64,000 nucleotides of DNA from Artemisia argyi (GCA_030686995.1 CM060709.1:14654872-14718871), one strand, 5' to 3'; positions 48,601-59,099 are shown, counted from the stretch's first letter. Translations and numbers: made by a program. The notes: generated by a model from the letters alone, not told the origin.

Positions 48601-51600
48601 ACCCACGCCTCAATTTAATTCCCGTCCCTCCAAAATGAACTATGCCAGAAAATCCAGATGAGGGAATATTTAGCCAGGCATCCCATGTATCATCCTCACC
48701 CGTAAAAATAGCATGTAGCCCCTGCAAGAAACAAGTGACATGCTTAATGCTTACATAAAAGACGACAAAATTAGATGTCCAAAATATAAGTTTAGCATCA
48801 AAAACCAACATACTGGGGTAGACCCTTGCATATCAACTCGGGCAGCAAATAATCCAGATGGTTGAAATGTTCTGCGGTGCCAAACCTGGAACAAATAAAT
48901 GTCAAACCACAATACTAAGAAAGCAAATCAGAAGCACTCACATTTGGTATAAATGAAACAATATCACAAAAGCAACCAAATTTGAGTTAATTTTCTATAA
49001 CAAATGTTATGTTGATCTTTTGATAGATCACTTACGCGGCTGCGATAAGCAAACTCCAACTGTTCAGCAACATCCTCCCGGAGTGGAAACCAATCAAGAG
49101 TCCCTTTACGAGCAAACCAGTGGCCTCTTAGAACACGTCGGTTGTCTCCATTCCAATAAACAGGAAAACTATGCCGTCTTAATAAGTCTACCTGCAGTAG
49201 TAACATACACCATAAAAATAATGATGCTGTAAATATACTTAAAGAACTACTATGATATTATCCAAATGCAAACAAATAGACCCATAGATAAATTACTATT
49301 ATAAGATGAACCATGTTCCAATCTAAAGATTTGTCACCGCACTCCTAATTTTCTTTAAGAAATAAACAGAACATTAAGAAGGGGGTCACATCAAGGGAAT
49401 GGTATGTTCATATTGACAAAAAGAAAAAGACATAATATAAAAACAGATTACAAACTGTATAAGGCGGGTCACAAATTATTCAGAATACTGTTTTGCTTAA
49501 TATTACATCAACTAAGCTAAGCACCCCAAAACAGACAAGGTATTAAAAACCATAGAGAGAAAAAAAGAGACCAAACCTCATACAAGCCTCCTTTCACAGG
49601 GACACCAACCCTCTCTTCTTCATCTGAATATAGTTTGTTGCGTGTGGTAGCTAAATCATACGACATTGGATCTGACTCAGAAATAGAAGGAAGTGAACCT
49701 TTTGGACCAATACTACATTCACCATACTCTCTCCACCAATTAGAAAGTAATTCCTCCTCTCGCTGCATGTATAGTATGTACATCAGTACTTGCCTTAAAT
49801 TTGGTGCATGAACATAAAAATTATTGCAACTGGGGAGTATAAAAATCTACACTGCTAGTACAAAACGTTCTACGAAGTGGCCTAAAAATAATCATAAATA
49901 TCAAATCAAAAGAGCACCAATATCAAATGGTATGACCTGCAAGAATGATGCCTCTATAGCAAGAGAATCCCTCATTCCAAATCGAAAGTAATCACCTTTC
50001 CCAACTACTTCTGTGAGTGGGAGAGCAGCAGCTAACTCTGTATATAAGCAAGGGCAGGAACAGGGAATCAGTATATAAAAAACAAATGTGCAAAGAAATG
50101 CCCATGTGAGTTTAATGGGCTACGCATGATAGAATAGTTAAGATTTGAAGATTTGAAAAACGATAACAGATAGAATGAAAGGTTATAAAAGAATGTTTCT
50201 TCACGATACATCCAGAATCGATACACAACATGAAGAACATGAAACTTCAACGAATACACTGGCGATGAAACAAAAACCACAAATAAAACAAATAAGGCAT
50301 GAAAAGTTAATATAGATACTTCGAGTTTGTTTCCTTCTTCCTAATATCCCCTCTATATATACGATTTCTGTCGCTTACTTTTTTAGCTGTTTGTATCATA
50401 TTTTGTGCATTGACAGTATTATGGGTTCTCGTTGTTTGTTTGAAAAAGAAAAGAAGAATAGATATTTGTCGTTCCCATTTGCTTCAGCAGAATAAGGAAA
50501 GATGTCAAAAGTCAAAACCACTATTGAAGAAAGAATAACGGAAATTCACTCACTCACTTTTCTTATTTGGTTCTTTTTGACATTCTTTTAACTCTGTGAA
50601 CCAACCAACGAGTTAAAAGACTGCAAAGGGGGAGAGGCACCATGTGGAGAAAACTATGTGATCAATCATTTTCCGCAAGAGAATCAAATCTCAGAAGCTG
50701 AAAAACCTAATATGGATTCATTTAGGCCCGATCCTTTAATCCTTTGATATGAGAAGGCCAGTTATTTACTTGTATATTTTTCCATATGCTACATGGTTAA
50801 TAAAAGGATCACTACACAAATTCTACTTACAGGCATTCAATTTCGTATCATCGTATTAACTGAAACTAGCTTATAGGGGATCAAAATCAATGGCACGAGA
50901 TTGTTATGCATCCTACATTCCTACCATTACAAACAAGTAGCCAACTATATAAACATTAGCAATTAAAACAAATAACTACGGATTATCATAACATAAGCAG
51001 TTCCATATGCTAACCCCATAAAACCCCTGAAGCAAAAGGACAGCACACAAATCCTACTTACAGGCATTCAATTTCGTATTAACTAGAACTAGCTTATGAG
51101 AAATCAAACTCAATAACATCTAGGTTTTCTCGCATCCTACCACTACAAACAATTAGCCACCTATATAAACCTCAGCAACAAAACGAAACTAAGTTATTCT
51201 AACGTACGCAATTCCGTATGCTAACCCTACTAAAATCCTAAAACCAATAACATAAACCATGATCATCATGGGGCTTGTGGTCTAGTGGTAAAGGCTTAAG
51301 TAGTTAAGCGAGCCCAGGTGAGAGTAGTACCGGTTTGGGTGACTGACCGGGAAGTCCTCACTTGGGAACCACAAGCTCTAATGATATCAGGCGAATCGGG
51401 AATAGGAGTGGGGCTATCCCCTAAGGAGAGGCTCGCGGTTGGTATCTCTGCCCGAGGATGCGACACTAACTCGAGCCAACAACTAATAACTAACATCTAA
51501 CAACTAACCCGCCGTTCAAAAAAAATAAATAAATAACATAAACCATGATCATCAAAAACTGACCGTTTTCCGCCATAGGAACCTTAGAAAAGTACCATCT

Positions 51601-51747
51601 AACATCCCCTCCATCAGACGGGCTCCTCGTCTGAGCCAGATACTTTTGCCTGCCCTCATAGTGCTGAATCTCATCAATCAACCTCCTTATATTCGAAGGC
51701 GTATTCCTCAACATATCAGCAGCACTCCTCCCACTACTTTCAGCCAT
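42679..51747 (-). CDS. SGR2: SGR2-like DDHD phospholipase
   Basis: Twenty-one minus-strand exons: 51747-51564, 50037-49937, 49762-49577, 49191-49036, 48885-48814, 48721-48569, 48467-48417, 48276-48106, 47652-47503, 47254-47189, 46859-46383, 46304-46253, 45784-45663, 45384-45312, 45161-45059, 44932-44839, 44708-44646, 44517-44502, 44409-44309, 43118-43072, 42904-42679. Sum 2664 bases, 887 residues; Arabidopsis SGR2 is slightly longer. The lipase motif GHSLG (Ser about 437) opens exon 11. The DDHD-type C-terminal region shows FFAVGSPLGVFLALRN, FHPYDPVAYRVEPLVCKEY and GRVDHVLQ. SGR2 is a phospholipase A1-like protein at the vacuolar membrane, needed for amyloplast movement in shoot gravitropism. 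The acidic insert after the lipase motif (exon 11) is long and variable. All joins keep frame. Exon 18 (16 bases) is the least sure; its acceptor was chosen because the stronger-looking one six bases upstream leads to a stop. Confidence 0.93.
43327..44158. mobile_element. Harbinger-type element in SGR2 intron 19
   Basis: GGGCGTGTTTATTTTC to GAAACACCCCC, with TTA on both sides (43324-43326, 44159-44161). The 832-base interior holds only short frames and no recognisable transposase, so it is non-autonomous. It explains most of the unusually long intron between exons 19 and 20. Confidence 0.7.
47042..47086 (-). mobile_element. 45-bp LINE 3' scar in SGR2 intron 10
   Basis: About 18 T followed by gggtaaagggttatacccgg is flanked by the 14-base duplication ATGACAAACTAGCT (47028-47041, 47087-47100). 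Read on the minus strand it is the last ~25 bases of a LINE plus its poly(A). The same 3' end occurs at 55115. It is an extreme 5' truncation. Confidence 0.8.
50783..51250. repeat. ~215-bp tandem repeat in SGR2 intron 1
   Basis: Two diverged copies (about 50783-51000 and 51001-51205) share ctacttacaggcattcaatt, actagcttat and gctaacccca/ccctac blocks. A third partial copy (about 51206-51250) follows. The sequence is non-coding. Confidence 0.7.
51269..51531 (+). mobile_element. SINE in SGR2 intron 1
   Basis: The head GGGCTTGTGGTCTAGTGGTA contains a tRNA A-box-like TGGTCTAGTGG (51278-51288). The tail is an A-rich aaaaaaaataaataaa run. It is flanked by an exact 23-base duplication (51246-51268 and 51532-51554), which is strong proof of retroposition. 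The open frames inside are chance. Confidence 0.85.
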
Positions 51748-52146
51748 CAAAACTCACCTTAAAAAACTAAACCCACATAAGAAACTTAATCCTATGATAC
51801 TAAACTAACAATTGCAAACTAGAAAATGGGTTTTGTTTCAAGTGACATTTTATCAAACAGTTGGCGTGCATAACATCAAATTGAGTGATTTGGGGGTCAA
51901 ATTTTTTGTGGGTTTTTGATGTTTGGGATACGAAATTGGTTAGTTAGAAGGAAGTAGAATATTGAAAGGGAGAGCCTGGCATATTCTTAAAAAACGTGGA
52001 AATTCAAGACTTTACATTTAAATAATCCCGGGTCGGGTTAGTTGAGTTCGGGTCAAATAAAGTCGGTTTTATAATTGATTTGCGCAATCAAGTTTTTTAT
52101 TAGAACACTCTAAATTATGCATAACTTAGTTGTACAGTGTTTATAG
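51748..52146 (-). promoter_or_regulatory. SGR2 upstream region
   Basis: Position makes this the 5' UTR and promoter of the minus-strand SGR2 gene. I see no clear TATA box. A hAT MITE borders it at 52147. Confidence 0.35.
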
Positions 52147-52421
52147 TAGGGCTGAGCAAACGACCCGAACGGACCGGACCGACCACATTCGGTCCGGTCA
52201 TCGGTCTTGCATTTTTAGCTAAATCGGTCCTCGGTCCGGTCGGTCCGGTCCGGACCGGACCACAAACCGATTATTTGGCCTTGTTGGACCGGACCGACCG
52301 AGACCGGACCGGACCGGACCGCACTGACCACATTCGGTTCGGTCCTCGGTCTTGGTTTTTTGGCTATTTCGGTCCTCGATCTTGTCGGTCCGGTCCGGTC
52401 CTGGATCGATGCTCACCCCTA
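52147..52421. mobile_element. hAT MITE built of CGGTCCGGTC repeats
   Basis: TAGGGCTGAGCA and TGCTCACCCCTA are inverted ends. They are flanked by GTTTATAG (52139-52146) and GTTTACAG (52422-52429), an 8-base duplication with one mismatch. The interior is dominated by ggtccggtc/gaccggacc in both orientations, plus a repeated segment (acattcggt..., ctcggtctt). Confidence 0.82.
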
Positions 52422-52429
52422 GTTTACAG

Positions 52430-54089
52430 TGTGTTTTATATAGTTGTACTGTGAGTGTCCCAATCAAAATAAAAAAAAAGTGCAAATCACCTCCTATATT
52501 ACCGCAACTCAACCAATATATGAGTGATATGTTAAAAAAAAATATTGTTGATACGATGAACAAGTTATAAAAACGACGTGGGCAACGGTCCGCTGCGTTA
52601 CGACTGGGCGTTGTTTCATTTCGTTGATTATTGCACGGTATTTTTTTTGTTAAGTATAAAGTGGGTCAGGTATTTGGTGCGGAGTTAAAAAGTCCGGAAA
52701 AAAAATTGAAACGGCGTGGTTATAGCGTTTTGCGGCGGGGCTCGCTAAATATATGTTAGATAAAAGTTTAAAGTAGTTTTCGCAAGTGATTATATAGTAG
52801 GAGGTATGTTTCGTAAATAGTGTTTTGGGCTGTTTTAACCCATTATACAGTAGAGGGTATGATTTGTAAATACTATTTTAGGCTTTTACATGGGCCAAAG
52901 TGGGCTTGTTGTTGGGCCAAAAAAATTTTTGAGATCCCAAGTAACGTGACATGGCGTCATTTGACGCTGAATTAGTATATATAGTAATTATATTAAAGAA
53001 ACCTTGGATTAATCGGGTTGACCAGAACTCAAGTTAGTCTTACATATTTAACACAAAACCTGACCGTATTTAGCGTTAAGATTAATCAGGTCAATTCGGA
53101 TAAGATTCATACCCCAACTAACCTAACTAGGATAGTCTTAGTCGGTTCGTATTCAAATCGGGTTGGTTTTTTTGACAGTTTTAATAGTGATCCGAACTAG
53201 GATTTTCTTGATAATGGTTTTTGGTAATGGTTACACTTTTGTTGTGTGAAAAATTGACAAAAAAGTAGAAAAATGACATGAGGTTTAGTAACGTAATTAA
53301 TCATATGTCTAATTTTGTATAACAATATTTTGTAGTCAACAGATTTATCTTTTCAGAAATTAATAAAAGCAACGACATAGTTGGTCGTACATTTGAGATT
53401 GTCAAGTGAAAAATATACTTAAAGAATTAGAAGTATGTCGAAAATATATCTTGAAGTATCTTCTCTTAAATACATATGAAGAGTGAATGGGTAGAATTTT
53501 TATTTCCCGATTATGAAAAGTAAGATTACATTTAAATTTTACAATACATTCAAATAAGACCTTTTTTTTTTCTTCTTTTTTTTTTTTAGACAACATATTA
53601 TTTAAAACCCCGAAAAGAAACCAAAATATAATACAAGGCATCCCGCCTCGATTAATCAAGATAATATTGTTTAACATAATACTCCTATTGCTTTTCGAAA
53701 TAGGCAGAATTGCATATATATCCCTCCCAAAGTGAATAATTGTATATATATTTTTTGTATAAGTTTTTGTTGCACATAGTACAATGATTTTTATGCATGC
53801 TTTGGATATATACGCAATTATGCATTTTCGAAAGGATATATATGCAAAAACCTCTTAACTATACTACAAGTTAATATGAAAATTTTAAAATTTTAATAAT
53901 AAATTACTTACACGTCGGGATACTTTTGGTGGATAAAAAATAAATTATGCTCCATAGTTGGAATATTTGTGTTTATACTATACAATATTTGTGTTTATAC
54001 TATACTATCTTTCACTTCACAATGACGTTTAGTATATGTTTGTAAGATGATAGATAATGCCTATTTTGTTCTTATTTGGACGCCATAAA
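52430..54089. other. AT-rich intergenic DNA with LINE-like 3' remnant
   Basis: About 53560-53690 begins with a T-rich run and continues aaaccccgaaaagaaacc, then aaggcatcccgcctcg, typical of a minus-strand LINE 3' end; no duplication was resolved. 53010-53200 has gggttga/tcaggt-type words like the 40637 MITE. No gene is seen. Confidence 0.4.
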
Positions 54090-54428
54090 CAGGGTGGAAA
54101 CGAGTTGAGCCGAGCTTGAGTTTGGCAGAGCTCGAGCTCAGCTCGTTTATATATAAAAAAGTTGTAGCTTGGCTCGAGCTCGTTTCGAGCCTCATATTTT
54201 AAGCTCAAGCTCGGCTCGTGAAAATTTTCACAAGAGCTCGGGCTCTACTAACTTATATAACATGTAAAATGGAATAAAGCTCGAAGGCTCGTTAATCACA
54301 CTAGGCTCGAGTTCGTTTATTAAACGAGCCCAAACTTATGCTCGAACTCGGGCTCGAGCTCGTTTAGGCTCGGTTCGTTCGAGCTTTTTACCGATCTGAT
54401 CCCGAGCTTTTCACGAACTCCACCCCTA
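54090..54428. mobile_element. CTCGAG-rich hAT-like MITE, intact copy
   Basis: CAGGGTGGAAACGAG and CTCCACCCCTA are inverted ends. The flanks gccataaa and gtcataac agree at six of eight bases. The interior is full of GAGCTCGAGCTC-type words. It is the best-preserved member of the family that hosts the copia insertion at 13612. Confidence 0.7.
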
Positions 54429-55114
54429 GTCATAACTATTTTTCGGATAACTTTGCTCACAATTAAATTAAAACAAAAATGAACTCTAATGTCCTTCAAA
54501 TAAATGACCAAGGAGCCTTCGAAGATTATGTATGCAATCTCGCCAAAACTACAAAGACAGTTTTCAGTTCTATAACTAATTGTTAGACTAGTTGTCAATG
54601 GTGTGATGATATTATGATAATGTTAATTTAAGCTATGTTTATGTTCCCTTTCCAAATAAAGTTTAGAATAATTCTAAAGATATAGATATATCAGATTGAT
54701 TTTAATAAAAAAAACAAGTAACTTATTTGAAATAACAAAGGGCGCTACCTTTTGTCTTCACGTCTTTTCATGCTCGAAATAATATTAGAGCACAAGGTGC
54801 AAAGACAAGCTTTTGCCTCCCGATTCGGGCCCCACCATGCCACATCACAAAAACACCTCAACTTCAACTAACCACAACAAACTCCCTTTCACCAAACAAC
54901 AAACCTCAACTTTCCCATTAGAGCCCCACCTCTTACATATTTATTTTTTTATTCATTTCATTAAATAAATTAAATTTATTTCACAAATACTAAAATATAA
55001 CAAAACATACTAATTTTATTTCATCAAATAAAAAAAGTTACAATACGGAAAAAAAAAAACATATGATAGGGCACGAAAATAAATAAACCGATAAATACGA
55101 TATGCAACATCATC

Positions 55115-55600
55115 AATAATTTTTTTTTTTTGGGTAAAGGGGAGTAATCCTGCACCCGGTAAAATACATTAATCAAAAACGTTTAAGTACAATGGAAGAG
55201 AGTGAGTCTCTCATCGAAGTCCCTAAGGACACTACCACTACCACTATATAAGAATGACAAGCCATTCTTATAACTACCAGATCTAAATACAACTAACGAT
55301 GACTAGCAATAAAATACAATACATCACAACTCAAATAAAATTGAAGTCTTCTTAGTCATCCTAGCGATCCAGATCATAAACATGCGAACTTCCAGCTTCA
55401 ACCAATTGCGTCTTCTATTAGTATTATGCAAAGCATAATCTAATAACCTAATAAGAGTGACTTCCGTAGCAAATAAATTTGAAGCATAAAGATGGTCTAA
55501 GCGACCCAACCTCCAACATAACCGAGCTTGAACCAATCTTCCAACATATCCGAGTGACTCACAAGAAGACTACCATGATCAAGTCAATGCAAATTTCCAT
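55115..55600 (-). mobile_element. LINE 3' fragment, minus strand
   Basis: It starts with a T-run followed by gggtaaagg and gcacccggtaaaatac, the same 3' end as the 47042 scar. It then continues with sequence like a plant non-LTR element 3' region (gaagtccctaaggacac, agcgatccagatcat). The left boundary is near 55115; the right boundary is not fixed. No complete reverse transcriptase is visible. Confidence 0.55.
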
Positions 55601-56146
55601 AGCAAATGCTAACCCACAAAACAGGTCGAGAATGACCAATCTGTATTAGACCCATACGAAAGCAACAAAGGGTTAACAAATCCAAACGACAAATACCAAA
55701 TCAATCCGTACACAACACCACCGATTCGAACAGCCAAGAAAAATGAGACAGGAATCACTTGAAAGCTCTCAAACCATAGCATTTTGTGTACACAATCATA
55801 GGGCTGAAAATGCCCTAACATCCAATTAAATCACTCTCTCAACCCACTTCCTAAAAACGCCACATGAACATTCATCAAGTAGAACCATGAAAGCTACCAG
55901 CAAAGCATGAACAAAACCCTAAATAGGGTTTACTCCCATGAAGAATTGTAAACAGAACCAAATGAATTCTGTTTTTACGTTAAAGCATCAACAATGAAAA
56001 CCCTAAATCGACCTCACAAAAGTTGTAGCCGACTTAGGGTATAACCAGCCAGAATCGATCAACATATAATAAAACAATAACCAGTAACTTGATCGATCCA
56101 ACAGAACCAGCAAATCAAAAAATAACCAAACCCTAAACGAGTTTAG

Positions 56147-56527
56147 TTAGGAATTAAGCGCCCAGGATAATTCGCACACCAAGAAAAACGAAACCCTAAA
56201 CAGGAATCGTTGAATGAAAGAAACCATGTGCAGTGCTGACTTTTCTTCCCAAACTTGCAATACTTGTTCCCTGACCATTCTCAAAGCGACTTGAAGTTCC
56301 AAATCTGTTTCATCATTTCTTAAAAGGGTTTGTACACCGACCATGACTATTGGATGGTCTTGAGGTAGCTCACGTAACCTTTCGACCTCTGGAGCACGAG
56401 ACTCCCTCTGTCGAATAATTCGAGCTATCTCACCCAACAAGTTGTTAATCAACTTAAGTTCATTTTCTTGTTCATTGCGTAATCGGGTAAGTATTCTTCT
56501 TTGCACCTCAGATGGTTGGTTAGCCAT
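56147..56527 (-). CDS. Small coiled-coil-like ORF in the Harbinger element
   Basis: The frame encodes 126 residues from ATG 56525-56527. It is charged and probably helical through residues 1-95 (RRILTRLRNEQENELKLINN, then LGEIARIIRQRE). The last ~25 are hydrophobic (FLFRVSFFLVCELSW) and may be spurious read-through past a lost stop or splice site. A TATA box (TATAAATA on the minus strand, 56586-56593) lies about 60 bases upstream. I do not recognise a family. Its neighbours are the SANT-like ORFs, so it may belong to the same transposon. Confidence 0.5.
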   Translation of the reverse strand: MANQPSEVQRRILTRLRNEQENELKLINNLLGEIARIIRQRESRAPEVERLRELPQDHPIVMVGVQTLLRNDETDLELQVALRMVREQVLQVWEEKSALHMVSFIQRFLFRVSFFLVCELSWALNS

Positions 56528-56787
56528 AGTGTATGTGTGGAATTTAGTTTCAGTTGTTTGATAATAAGAAGTTGAGTAAAGCTGGTATTTATACTGAAAC
56601 TAGCCGTTGATATTTTTATTGGAGAAACTAGCCGTTAAGCATTTTATTCAAACTGAAACGTACACTGACATAACATCACAAACAAAACGGAAATACTTAA
56701 CATAAACCAACAAACGATACAATAATACAAATGCGATTAATTGATAAATCGGTTCCAGATGGTGTTGCTCTTCAAAATCAACAAAAC

Positions 56788-57096
56788 TTAAAAATATTTG
56801 AAATCTCTCCCATCATGGCGTTCTTTGTAAACATTCAACGCATCTTCAACACGATTATCTGGCTCACGTGTTGGTTGCAAATTCAAAAAAATTTCATGAA
56901 ACTTTTGGCAATCTGAGTTCATTCTTGCCCACTTACCCATTAGCTGGCTTTTGCTACGAGTTGGACCGTCAGATTGTTCATTGAACTTTTCTGTTACAAC
57001 TTGCCAGAAAGGTCCTTCGTTGGCATGGAATTCGTGAATGTTTTGCCACATCTCGGCTAGCCAGCATTCTTCATCAATAGACCAACGAGTTGCCAT
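56788..57096 (-). CDS. SANT/Myb-like protein 1 of the Harbinger element
   Basis: The start MATRWSIDEECWLAEMWQNI was chosen at 57094-57096 because a TATA box (minus TATATAAA, 57149-57156) lies about 55 bases upstream; an in-frame upstream Met at 57171 would precede that box. The 102 residues hold the trihelix-like pattern of spaced Trp residues (W-x4-E-x-WLAEMW, then FWQVV, then GKWARMN). It is related to the ORF at 57354-57716. Such proteins bind transposon ends alongside the Harbinger transposase. It is short at the C-terminus compared with its neighbour. Confidence 0.7.
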   Translation of the reverse strand: MATRWSIDEECWLAEMWQNIHEFHANEGPFWQVVTEKFNEQSDGPTRSKSQLMGKWARMNSDCQKFHEIFLNLQPTREPDNRVEDALNVYKERHDGRDFKYF

Positions 57097-57353
57097 TGTG
57101 AATTTTTTTGAAAGTGAAGTGTGTGCAAAGTTGTATGATAATGTATGGTTTATATAGGAGTCTATAAACATTTAGGATTCAAAACTTGAGCGGGATAATA
57201 TTCAAATTTCAAAATATTCAAACTTCTTGAATTCAAATTCAAATAAATGGGCGGGTAAACGTTTAACATTTGAATTCAAACGTTTAAAATACATAAGAGA
57301 AGTACACATGGTACATAATTAGTTAACATAAAGTACATAAAAGAAATCCACCA

Positions 57354-57716
57354 TTACTCATCGAATCTGTCCCATGCGAACGTGTTTCTAAGAGCGAACC
57401 ACACATGTTGATATTTAATCCCTTTACCATATCGTTCATGATAAATACGGTTTGCATTGCTGAGACGATTAGGGTCTGCACTTGTATGCTCCAACTCTTT
57501 GTAAATAGAATTATACCTACGACATTCAAGGTTCATTCTGTTCCATTGAGCCGTAATACTATTTTTATTACGGTCCTGACCTTCTGTCTGATTGTTGAAC
57601 CTTTGTGTAACTGCATTCCAAAAAGAACGTTCATTCACAAGTTCTTCAGAATCGTGAACTTCAAGCCATACAGTTGCTAGCAACCGTTCTTCTTCCACTG
57701 ACCAACGATTAGCCAT
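57354..57716 (-). CDS. SANT/Myb-like protein 2 of the Harbinger element
   Basis: The frame encodes 120 residues from ATG 57714-57716 (MANRWSVEEERLLATVW). It has the same architecture as the ORF at 56788-57096: an N-terminal Trp/Glu helix, SFWNAVTQRFNNQ, then TAQWNRMNLECRRYN, extended by a C-terminal YERYGK-like Tyr/Lys segment and WFALRNTFAWDRF. Databases often label such plant proteins 'glutathione S-transferase T3-like' or NAM-associated, which I regard as mislabels of transposon DNA-binding proteins. It is transcribed away from the minisatellite at 57795-58060. It appears intact. Confidence 0.75.
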   Translation of the reverse strand: MANRWSVEEERLLATVWLEVHDSEELVNERSFWNAVTQRFNNQTEGQDRNKNSITAQWNRMNLECRRYNSIYKELEHTSADPNRLSNANRIYHERYGKGIKYQHVWFALRNTFAWDRFDE

Positions 57717-57794
57717 TGTAAAACTGAATGGTAAATATTGAAAAGTGTCTAAAACTGAATGGTGTAATATGGTATTAATAGGGGTTTTTTGAAA

Positions 57795-58060
57795 GCGGGA
57801 TAATTTCAAAATTTGAATTCAAATTGAAAGCGGGATATTTTCAAATTTGAATTCAAATTCAAAGGGGGATAATTTCAAAAATTTGAATTCAAATTGAAAG
57901 CGGGATATTTTCAAAATTTGAATTCAAATTCAAAACGGGACAATTTCAAAAATTTGAATTCAAATTCAAAACGGGCAAATTGCAAAAATTTGAATTGAAA
58001 CCAGAGAGCGGGATTTTTTCAAAATTTGAATTCAAACCATATAGCGGGATACTTACAAAA
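57795..58060. repeat. 34-36 bp minisatellite in a divergent promoter region
   Basis: Seven or more units of the form gcgggatattttcaaaattt followed by gaattcaaattcaaa. Each unit contains the palindrome TTTGAATTCAAA. It lies between the SANT-like gene (minus, start 57716) and the proline-rich ORF (plus, start 58147). Related words (gcgggataatattcaaa, gcgggtaaacg, tgaattcaaa) lie at about 57190-57275, upstream of SANT-like gene 1. Confidence 0.85.
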
Positions 58061-58146
58061 ATCCTTCTATAAATACGTATCCAAAATCTGAAAACACACA
58101 CAATTCCCACAATCATCAAACAATTCTCCTTTCTTCTTCCAGAAAA

Positions 58147-58647
58147 ATGTCTCACAACGCATCACCTCAAAACAATTCCCAACAAAACACACCGCCAGAA
58201 GATATATTTCCGGTGTTTCAGTACGACAACCTGCCACCTCCAACTCCACCAGAAGTTATGTTTCCACCTCAAAACATACCGCCGGAAGATATATTTCCGG
58301 TGTTTCAGTACGACAACCCACCACCTCCAACTCCACCAGAAGTTATGTTTCCACCGCCAAACAACCAACAACCAAACAATCAACCTGCAAACCAGCCCAT
58401 CATTCATCAATTGACTGAGCAAGAATAGTATGAGCTGGATATGGAAGTGCTACGGGCATATGAAGCTGAACAAGACCGTCAGCAAAGGGAGCGTGAGGTG
58501 TACCTCAAAGGAAAACAAGAGCGCAGGAACAGAAGAGCCGAATGGTGTTGGGCTCAGGGACTTCCACCTGTCCCATCCAGTGAGGACGACTCAAATGCCT
58601 CTTACTCGAGTCAGGAGGGATACGTGTCGGATGATTCATTTTATTGA
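58147..58647 (+). pseudogene. Proline-rich ORF with one amber codon
   Basis: ATG at 58147 opens a frame of 93 residues with a 31-residue duplication (PPEDIFPVFQYDN then PPPTPPEVMFPP, twice). A TAG stands at 58426-58428. The same frame continues without break to TGA at 58645-58647 with a charged helix (AYEAEQDRQQREREVYLKGK), a RRNRRAEW patch and an acidic Ser-rich tail (SSEDDSNASYSSQEGY). The continuous frame and sensible composition on both sides suggest a single point mutation of a Gln-like codon, though suppressed read-through is not excluded. A TATA box (58068-58075) lies about 72 bases upstream. Family unknown. Proline-rich ORFs of this type accompany the SANT-like ORFs here, so it probably belongs to the transposon. 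Confidence 0.6.
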
Positions 58648-59099
58648 ATCATAGTTTTTATTATCGTATGGTAGTTTATGGTTTTTAATTTTCGTTTTTA
58701 AGTTTAATGTTGTTATCGTATTTGTAAAATAATTGTATGTTATTTCAAGTTATTTTAATCCTATGTTTAATATAGTTGTATTATTCAAAAAAAATATATG
58801 TATAAAAAACATACATATACATATACATTTTACAAATAAAAACACACATATACATATACATGTTACAAATAAAAACATACATATACACATACATTTTACA
58901 TATTTCTATTCAAAGTTTAAAAAAAAAAATGAAAGGAAACAGAAATCTGTCAGGTTTTCACCTCGCCGTCCCAACGGGGAGTTTGCTTACGGCGAAGAAC
59001 GGCGAGGCCCAAACGGTGTGGCGGCGAGCAACGGCTCGCCGTTGTGAGTGCCACCTCGGACGGCGAGGCATGCTTCACCGTCTGCACCTTGTGCTCTTA

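Larger units (their letters stand above)
54788..59096. mobile_element. 4.3 kb Harbinger-type DNA transposon without visible transposase
   Basis: GAGCACAAGGTGCA at 54788 and its exact complement TGCACCTTGTGCTC ending at 59096 are bordered by TTA on both sides (54785-54787, 59097-59099), the PIF/Harbinger signature. Inside are four small genes or remnants (56147-56527 minus, 56788-57096 minus, 57354-57716 minus, 58147-58647 plus), a LINE fragment (55115-55600) and a promoter minisatellite. Two of the ORFs are SANT/Myb-like, as expected for the DNA-binding protein of Harbinger elements. I found no DDE transposase frame, so the copy would need help in trans. The right subterminal region (58950-59075) has many CGGCGAGG words in both orientations that could bind such a protein. 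Confidence 0.75.

Noticed and set aside
51271..51300. tRNA gene
   Set aside because: A-box-like head only; no cloverleaf, and the unit has a SINE tail and a 23-base target duplication.
52137..52563. Open frames over the CGGTCCGG region
   Set aside because: They are produced by the short repeat of a MITE, not by a gene.
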